From Charina bottae (taxonomy: Eukaryota; Chordata; Lepidosauria; Squamata; Charinaidae), in NCBI GenBank assembly GCA_023362775.1, contig JALMGJ010000002.1, forward strand, positions 34,807,914 to 34,871,913: DNA of 64,000 nt, read 5' to 3'. Below the pieces are notes generated by a model. That model was not told the origin of the DNA. It did no database searches and worked only from the letters and a program-made list of their open reading frames with translations. A program made the translations under genes and the position numbers. Below are positions 58,456 to 64,000 of the stretch, in pieces (the stretch's first letter is position 1; every line of letters begins with the position of its first letter).

Positions 58456-60898
58456 ACTTACTAGTTTCCAAGTTTTTATTTTCCTTTAAGGAATCCAACT
58501 CTTGTTGCATGGCTTCATGCCAACACTTAGCTATTTCAGCTGGCATTTCTTTAATTTCTTCCAGAGACTCAGGCTCTGTGTGAACGTGAAAAGCCTTCAC
58601 AACATCTACTTGATAACGATCAGGAGGAACTCCCTTATTAATCCTTTCAGACCTGCGAGGTAGGACAGGACTTACACTCTGTTTCCCACCATTGTCCTCA
58701 GAAACCTCTGACTTTCCAGACAAGTCAGCTTCCTGATCATTGACTTCACTAGGTGATTCCTGCAAATCACCATCAGCAAGACTTTGCTGTTCCCCCATGG
58801 ATAAATCAACTGAAGAACTAGAGTTTATTTTGTCCCAATTCTGCTCAGCAAAAGAAGCACTTTTACTAATTATCAGTTGATTATCCAGTATGAACCTGTA
58901 GCTTCTCTGACTCTGTTCATACCCTACAAAGATTGCTTTCTTTGTTCTGGAAGCCCCCTTGCGCCTCAGCTGTTTGGGAATGTGGACCCAAGCTGTGCTT
59001 CCAAACACCCTGAGGTGGCTTACTTTAGGCTTCACACCATAGAACAAATGAAAAGGCACATCCTGAATTGCACTGCTAAACAGCCTGTTTTGCACATAAC
59101 ACGCTGTGGTAACAGCTTCTCCCCAATACCTAAAAGGCAAACTAGCATCCTTCAGCAAACACATCATTGCTTCCTGCAGCGTTCTGCCTTTTCTCTCTGC
59201 AACAGAATTCTGTTCAGGAGTGTAAGGGTTAGCCAAAATGTGTTCTATCCCTTTTTCTAACAAAAAGCTTTTAAACTTTGAGGATAGATACTCTCCACCT
59301 CGATCTGAATGCAAAGCAGACACTGGCCTTGGGAATTTTCCATTCGCCCAAGCCACAAAAGCCTTAAATTTACCAAAGACCTCATCTTTGTGTTTCAGCA
59401 AATAAATGAATGTGTACCTGGAAAAATCATCTATGAAGGTCAAAATGTACCTTGCTCCCCCAAGACTAGGAGAAAATGGGCCTATTACATCAGAGTGAAT
59501 GATCTCTAGAGGCCTAGAGGTGGACCTATCAGAAAACTTCTTCACAGGAGCTCTAGTAGTCTTATTCTCCTTGCAAACTGCACAGTCCAGATATTTATCA
59601 CAAGACTTCAATTTTAAATCAGCAGAATAACTAGGCATTTGAGATATGTATTTAAAATTAGCATGAGCAAATCTCCTATGTAATAAATGGATGCACTGAT
59701 CGTGCAAGGGCTTATTTTCAAAAACAGCCTTAGCTTTAGCAATTTGCTGCTTTTCAGCCTTCTGCACAATGTACAGAGAATCTTTCTGCAAACATTTTGC
59801 AACCATTTTGCCATTCTTTCTAATATCACAACCCTCTTTCTTAAAAGTTACTACATAACCTGAGGCTACTAGCTGCCCCACAGACAAGAGATTGCTTTGA
59901 AAATTAGGCACAAACAAAACATTTTTAACAGTTTCCCCCAAACATGGAAGATTAATCTCACCTTCACCCACGATCTTGGATACAGATCCATCTGCTAAGG
60001 AAACTTTTTGTTTGTTAGTTTTAGACAAAGACAGAAAGGAATCTTTATTGTGACATATATGAGAATTGGCCCCACTGTCAAGAACCCACAAATCTTTATT
60101 ATCAGAGTTCTCAACAACTTTTGCATGAAGAATCTTCTTTCCAGAAGTCTCTTCTTTCTTCTTGCGAGAAGTCTTCTTCTTTTGAACACAGTCCTTTTGG
60201 AGATGAGCAGGGGATCCACAGGTAAAGCATCGCCTGCTGGATAATGCAGAAACTTGGAATTCAGAGCTCTTCCGCTCCCTCTGCTGGCCACGAGAAGACT
60301 TTATTGTAGAAATGGAGGCAGCTTTTTCTTGTCGCTTCTCCCACTCAGCAAGCAGCCGGGTAGACACAAACGATGGATTTAAATCAGCTTCTGGGATTCC
60401 CTCCATGGAGCAAATTAAAGTGTCCCATGACTCATTCAACGAAGAAAGCATAATGTAGGCTTTCATCAGGGGGGTAAATTCCATCCCACGCTCCTGAAGT
60501 TCCACAAAATAATTCTGAAGCTTGTGGAGATGATCTGGCAAATTTCCATTCTCAGGCAAGTGAGCCTTGTACAGTTTTTTTGTTAAAATAACCTTGCTGC
60601 CTGGACTAGTTTTCACATATAAATCACGCAAATAGTCCCATAAGTCTTTGGAAGTTTCTCTGCCTCTCACGTGAATAAGCTGATCATCCTGAACAGCCAA
60701 AATAATGGAGGCTTTGCATTTCTCATCTTTCCTCAACCAGGCTTGATCTGGATTCTGAGGAATTTGTTCAGAAATTGCAGACCATAAATTTTCTCTCCTC
60801 AAGAAACGTTCCATTTTCAAAGACCAGTTCAAATAATTAGAATTAGAGAGCCTTTCCAGGAGCATACCTTGAAAATTTGAAACTCCAGCAGCAGCCAT
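58445..60898 (-). CDS. Copia gag-protease-integrase
   Basis: Open frame to 61012; I prefer the ATG at 60898 ('MAAAGVSNFQGMLLERLSNS'). Gag: 'NYLNWSLKMERFLRRENLW', 'LLAEWEKRQEKAAS', zinc knuckle CFTCGSPAHLQKDC (CX2CX4HX4C). Protease: 'LWVLDSGANSHICHNKDSF'. Integrase: His-His and Cys-Cys ('HLLHRRFAHANFKY', 'CAVCKENK'), 'IHSDVIGPFSPSLGG' (Asp), 'ALHSDRGGEYLSS' (Asp) and 'TPEQNSVAERKGRTLQ' (Glu). All three catalytic integrase residues are present. The C-terminal end ('EAMQQELDSLKENK') leads to RT but the frame breaks there. Confidence 0.93.
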   Translation of the reverse strand: MAAAGVSNFQGMLLERLSNSNYLNWSLKMERFLRRENLWSAISEQIPQNPDQAWLRKDEKCKASIILAVQDDQLIHVRGRETSKDLWDYLRDLYVKTSPGSKVILTKKLYKAHLPENGNLPDHLHKLQNYFVELQERGMEFTPLMKAYIMLSSLNESWDTLICSMEGIPEADLNPSFVSTRLLAEWEKRQEKAASISTIKSSRGQQRERKSSEFQVSALSSRRCFTCGSPAHLQKDCVQKKKTSRKKKEETSGKKILHAKVVENSDNKDLWVLDSGANSHICHNKDSFLSLSKTNKQKVSLADGSVSKIVGEGEINLPCLGETVKNVLFVPNFQSNLLSVGQLVASGYVVTFKKEGCDIRKNGKMVAKCLQKDSLYIVQKAEKQQIAKAKAVFENKPLHDQCIHLLHRRFAHANFKYISQMPSYSADLKLKSCDKYLDCAVCKENKTTRAPVKKFSDRSTSRPLEIIHSDVIGPFSPSLGGARYILTFIDDFSRYTFIYLLKHKDEVFGKFKAFVAWANGKFPRPVSALHSDRGGEYLSSKFKSFLLEKGIEHILANPYTPEQNSVAERKGRTLQEAMMCLLKDASLPFRYWGEAVTTACYVQNRLFSSAIQDVPFHLFYGVKPKVSHLRVFGSTAWVHIPKQLRRKGASRTKKAIFVGYEQSQRSYRFILDNQLIISKSASFAEQNWDKINSSSSVDLSMGEQQSLADGDLQESPSEVNDQEADLSGKSEVSEDNGGKQSVSPVLPRRSERINKGVPPDRYQVDVVKAFHVHTEPESLEEIKEMPAEIAKCWHEAMQQELDSLKENKNLETSKFAS

Positions 60899-61127
60899 GG
60901 CTCCTTCTCTCCCCTGTTGTAGTAATCCAAAAAAAAACACCACGAGGCTTGCAAACACGAGGCAAAACTCCGCCTCCAATTGAAACTTCCTGTAACTGCC
61001 GGCAAGTTTCAAAAAAAAACAAAAGAAGCCTCTCCAGTGCAGACTAAAACAGGTCAGCTTTCTTTTCTCTTTTATTTTTCCATAAGTTTTGTCTCTGATC
61101 GCAGAAGCAATTGCTGGGCACAGAACC

Positions 61128-62025
61128 TTTTGTAATTTTTATAAAATTTGTGATCAGAGTTATGGAAAAACCAAGAGATAAGTTTGTAGTAAAAATGTTG
61201 CTTTATTTAAAACAGAAAACATAGGAACAAACCTTGAATCTTCTTCTTTAGCCAAAGCATGGCATGGTTGATTAACATAGCCATTTAGATAGCAGAGAGC
61301 AGAATGCAGAGAAACAAAAGGACAAAAGGCATTTACATTTTTTTTTTTATTAAATTTTATTAAGTTTTACAATACATAATAAAATTTAAAGTAGAAAAAG
61401 AAATAGAAACAGAAATACAAAATAAGAAAAAGATAAAGAAAAAGTGAAGTCAAGAAATAATAAGCAAAGAAAATATAGAAAATAGATGTCCTCCAATCTA
61501 TCTTTGAACTTAAAGTACAACAATTGATTTTAAATGTTAGTCCTTCATACAGTATACAGGAACTTTTCTTTGTCATATGCCTTTTGATTTCTTTAATCCA
61601 ATCTTCTAACCTTCATCTTACTGTCTCCCAATAATCCATCTTTGGCTTCCACTCCTTGAAGTAGTAGTTAAATGTTGAATGTTCATTACTACATATTTAT
61701 ATCTTCAATAAAGACCAATTAGTATAACAAATAAGTACTGGAGTGGCATTTACATTTTTAAACCTTTACCTGACCAGCATCTCAGTGGACAGGATCCACC
61801 ATGTGACCAAAACACCTAGGCAACAGATTCCCAATATGGGCAAAGCTCAAACAACTAATTCTGATTGGTCAAAACTCTCAGACTGGCCGGCACCTGGGGG
61901 CAATAACATTCCTGAGTGGGGGGTGAACATGTGCTCTCTGAGCCCAAACAGGAAAAAAGTTTTTGAGGCCTGGCTTTTTAAAAACTCAGCCACATATTCT
62001 ACAGACATAAAAAATATATACAACA
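61128..62025 (-). repeat. Copia 5' LTR, interrupted
   Basis: Same 481-bp LTR, split by an insertion at about 61343-61744. The part after the LTR, 'GGTTCTGTGCCCAGCAATTG' on the minus strand, is the primer-binding-site region; no tRNA match was made. Confidence 0.95.
61343..61744 (-). mobile_element. L1-like 3'-end insertion in the Copia 5' LTR
   Basis: About 400 bp flanked by a 15-bp duplication GGCATTTACATTTTT (61328-61342 and 61745-61759). A T run at the left is a poly(A) tail on the minus strand. Body AT-rich, with L1-like 3' UTR style ('AAATCAAAAGGCATATGACA'). 5'-truncated; family assignment to L1 is an inference. Confidence 0.75.
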
Positions 62026-62174
62026 ATCCATTACATGAACATTCCACAGAATTGAAAGTGTGGATTTCTACAATCTAGAGTACAGCCATAATATAAGAAT
62101 CCACTTGATTTTATGAAATGAAGATGAAAATCCAAACTGAAGATGAAGGACTTTTAATACCTCTTATCTTGCAG

Positions 62175-62466
62175 TGTAGAAGGTATGCGTTTCTGGTATG
62201 TCCTGCCCTTCCTCTTTGCCATTCATGAGATCAACCAGAATCCAAGGCTCTTACCCAACATCTCCCTGGGCTACAACATCTATGAGAACTTTTTCAATGC
62301 AAGAATGACATACGAGGCCATGATGGACTTGCTGTCTACGGGGCAGGAGAAAGTCCCAAACTACAATTGTGGAACACCAAAACATCTCTTGGCCGTGCTT
62401 GAAGGAACTGATTCTGAGCTCTTTCATCATGTTACAACCATGTTGGGCATCTACAAAATCCCACAG
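62175..62466 (+). CDS. vmn2r: V2R gene C, exon 2
   Basis: 292-bp exon with acceptor 'CTTATCTTGCAG' and donor 'CCACAG|gtatgaatgg'. The first base completes the codon from exon 1 at 45774, and the exon ends in phase 0. It encodes '[20 protein letters not shown]', '[20 protein letters not shown]', '[16 protein letters not shown]' and 'MLGIYKIPQ', part of the ligand-binding domain. Open and without defects. Exon 3 would lie beyond the right edge, past the L2 insertion. Confidence 0.94.
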
Positions 62467-62699
62467 GTATGAATGGAGATTGAAGATAATTCCATTTTGT
62501 AAAATCTCCAGATAGTCCAGGAAGTGGAACTGGTAGATTTCACCAAATAAAATGAAGCAGATGATTGAGCTTAAAGGTCCTGTTAAATAGTACTGTTTCC
62601 ATAATATAGGAACATATTTTTTCTGTCTCTGGAATCAGTGCCCAAATTATTTTTTAAGATTACACTGGAGTCATGGAATTCCCCTATTTTCCTCCTGAA
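62467..62699. other. V2R gene C intron 2, start
   Basis: Short intronic stretch before the L2 copy; nothing recognised. Confidence 0.5.
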
Positions 62700-64000
62700 C
62701 TGCTGAACTGGATTCAGACTAAAGGATAAAATCGCTCGGATTCGGTCTAAGTTGGACTCCATGCCTGGATTGCAGTCTGGGGAGATGCCGGGAGAGTGGT
62801 CTTTCCCTATTATCTGGGAACGATTTGATCCTGTTGGACCTGAGGAAGTGGACAGGATCCTTTGAACTGTTAATTTCACCACATGTTGTTTAGATCCCTG
62901 CCCTTCCTGGCTGGTGAAATCGGCCGGGGAAGTGACAGATGGATGGGTCCAGGCTATTATTAATACATCCTTGTTGGAGGGGGTGGTTCCAACTGCCTTT
63001 AAGGGGGCGTTGGTGCACCCCCTCCTCAAGAAGCCATCCCTGGACCCTACCATCCTGGACAACTTTCGTCCAGTCTCGCACCTTCCCTTTTTGGGAAAAG
63101 TGGTTGAGAAAGTGGTGGCATTGCAACTTCAAAGGACCCTGGATGAAGCGGATTATCTTGACCCTTTTCAGTCAGGTTTCAGGCCGGGATATGGGACGGA
63201 TACTGCATTGGTTGCGCTTACGGATGACCTCTGGCGGGAGCGGGATGGAGGTAGTGCATCCATCCTGGCTCTCTTGGATCTCTCAGCAGCTTTCGATACC
63301 ATCGACCATGGTATCCTTTTGGGGCAGCTTAGGGAGTTGGGGGTGGGCGGCGTAGTTTTACACTGGTTCACCTCCTTCCTCTGGGGCTGCTCCCAGTCGG
63401 TGGTGATAGGGGAGGAGAGATCCAGCCCGCGTCCGCTCCTATGTGGGGTGCCGCAGGGTTCGGTTCTCTCTCCTCTCCTATTTAACATCTACATGAAACC
63501 GCTGGGCGAGGTCATCCGACACCATGGGATGAGGTATCGTCAGTATGCGGATGATACTCAATTGTATATCTCCATCCCTGGTGAAGTAAGTGATGCAGTG
63601 TCCACCCTGTCCCAGTGCCTGGGGGCTGTGAGGGCCTGGATGGGGAACAACAGGCTTCAGTTGAACCCTGGTAAGACCGAGTGGCTGTGGATTGATGGCT
63701 TAGCATCTTCTGGAAAATTATCATCTTTGGTTCTCGATGGGGTAGCACTACCCCGTTCGGAACCGGTGCGTAATCTGGGGGTTCTTCTAGACTCACGACT
63801 CCTTCTCGAAGCACAGGTGGCAGTCGTGGCTAGGAGGGCTTTTGCACAACTTCGGTTAGTGCGCCAGTTACGCCCATTCCTGGAGCGCAACGCCCTCCGT
63901 ACAGTCACTCATGCTCTTGTCATCTCCCATGTAGATTATTGCAATGCGCTCTACATGGGGCTACCCTTGAAGACTATCCGGAAGCTTCAGCTGGTGCAGA
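62700..64000 (+). mobile_element. L2-type LINE, 5'-truncated, runs off right edge
   Basis: Plus-strand L2 from the linker through the RT. Homologous to 14.3-15.6 kb inverted. The first 150 bp are separated from the RT frame by one TGA at 62863. Confidence 0.92.
62866..64000 (+). CDS. L2 LINE reverse transcriptase, open to the window edge
   Basis: 378 codons are open from just after a TGA at 62863 to the end of the window. Motifs: 'DPTILDNFRPVSHLPFLGKV', 'LLDLSAAFDTIDHGIL' (motif A), 'CGVPQGSVLSPLLFNIYM' (motif B), 'YRQYADDTQLYISI' (catalytic Asp-Asp), 'VRNLGVLLDSRLL' and 'ISHVDYCNALYMGLPLKTIR'. It lacks the endonuclease, so it is dead by 5' truncation, but its RT is well preserved, better than the copy at the left edge. 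I derived the frame directly from the sequence. Confidence 0.9.

Larger units (their letters stand above)
56872..62025 (-). mobile_element. Copia (Ty1/copia) LTR retrotransposon
   Basis: Minus-strand element with perfect 5-bp target duplication ATCCA (56867-56871 and 62026-62030). LTRs at 61128-62025 (5', carrying an insertion) and 56872-57352 (3'). A purine tract AAAAAAAGGGGAG (57353-57365) precedes the 3' LTR. Domain order gag, protease, integrase, RT, RNase H: integrase before RT defines Copia. LTRs look almost identical, so the insertion is young. Confidence 0.95.

Overview
This is a repeat-saturated piece of a vertebrate nuclear genome, almost certainly a squamate reptile (lizard or snake; I cannot tell which). 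The evidence is type-2 vomeronasal receptor (V2R) exons together with a BovB LINE, a Sauria-type SINE with a BovB-like tail, squamate L2 and L1 LINEs, a chromodomain gypsy element, a Copia element, Penelope-like elements and several hAT families. There is no prokaryotic gene structure.

Host genes. V2R gene A is on the minus strand: exon 1 at 26.5-26.7 kb, exon 2 at 6.8-7.1 kb, exon 3 at 5.1-5.9 kb and exon 4 at 3.7-3.9 kb. All four are open, have splice sites and match in phase; exons 5 and 6 would lie left of the window. V2R gene B is on the plus strand and keeps only exon 5 (35.1 kb) and the seven-transmembrane exon 6 (36.9-37.8 kb). Exon 6 is frameshifted, so B is a relic. V2R gene C is on the plus strand with exon 1 at 45.6 kb and exon 2 at 62.2 kb, and continues to the right. 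A truncated exon-2 copy lies at 39.6 kb. Promoter, exon 1 and early intron 1 of A and C are an old inverted duplication, so A and C are divergently transcribed with relic B between them. A decayed C2H2 zinc-finger exon follows B.

Mobile DNA, left to right: L2 copy (1-2.76 kb); candidate solo LTR (2.9 kb); cargo-bearing hAT copy A (8.1-9.9 kb) inside or beside an L1 fragment; BovB 3' fragment (10.7 kb); Ingi/Vingi-like LINE (11.5-13.7 kb); nearly complete L2 (13.7-17.65 kb); L1 remnant with a short hAT (17.8-19.7 kb); hAT copy B, inverted relative to A (20.05-22.0 kb); Tc1 transposon (22.4-24.0 kb); Penelope-like endonuclease fragment (24.1-24.8 kb); inverted pair with hammerhead-like motifs (25.6-25.8 kb); gypsy chromovirus (28.6-34.1 kb); near-full-length BovB with an intact 931-codon frame (40.66-43.88 kb); L1 lacking its RT core (46.4-51.1 kb); hAT copy C (51.4-56.2 kb), which holds a Penelope-like inverted dimer, a second hAT MITE and a Sauria SINE; Copia element (56.87-62.03 kb) with an L1-like insertion in its 5' LTR; and an L2 running off the right edge.

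Most unusual content: (1) a hAT family (copies A, B, C) with 8-bp target duplications, a gypsy-LTR-like promoter segment and GC-rich cargo in A and B, and variable arrays of CCAAT/GC-box repeats in all three; (2) Penelope-type inverted repeats with hammerhead-ribozyme-like cores; (3) an apparently intact BovB LINE; (4) a Copia copy with near-identical LTRs but most of the reverse-transcriptase core missing. All similarity statements come from reading the sequence; no database search was run.
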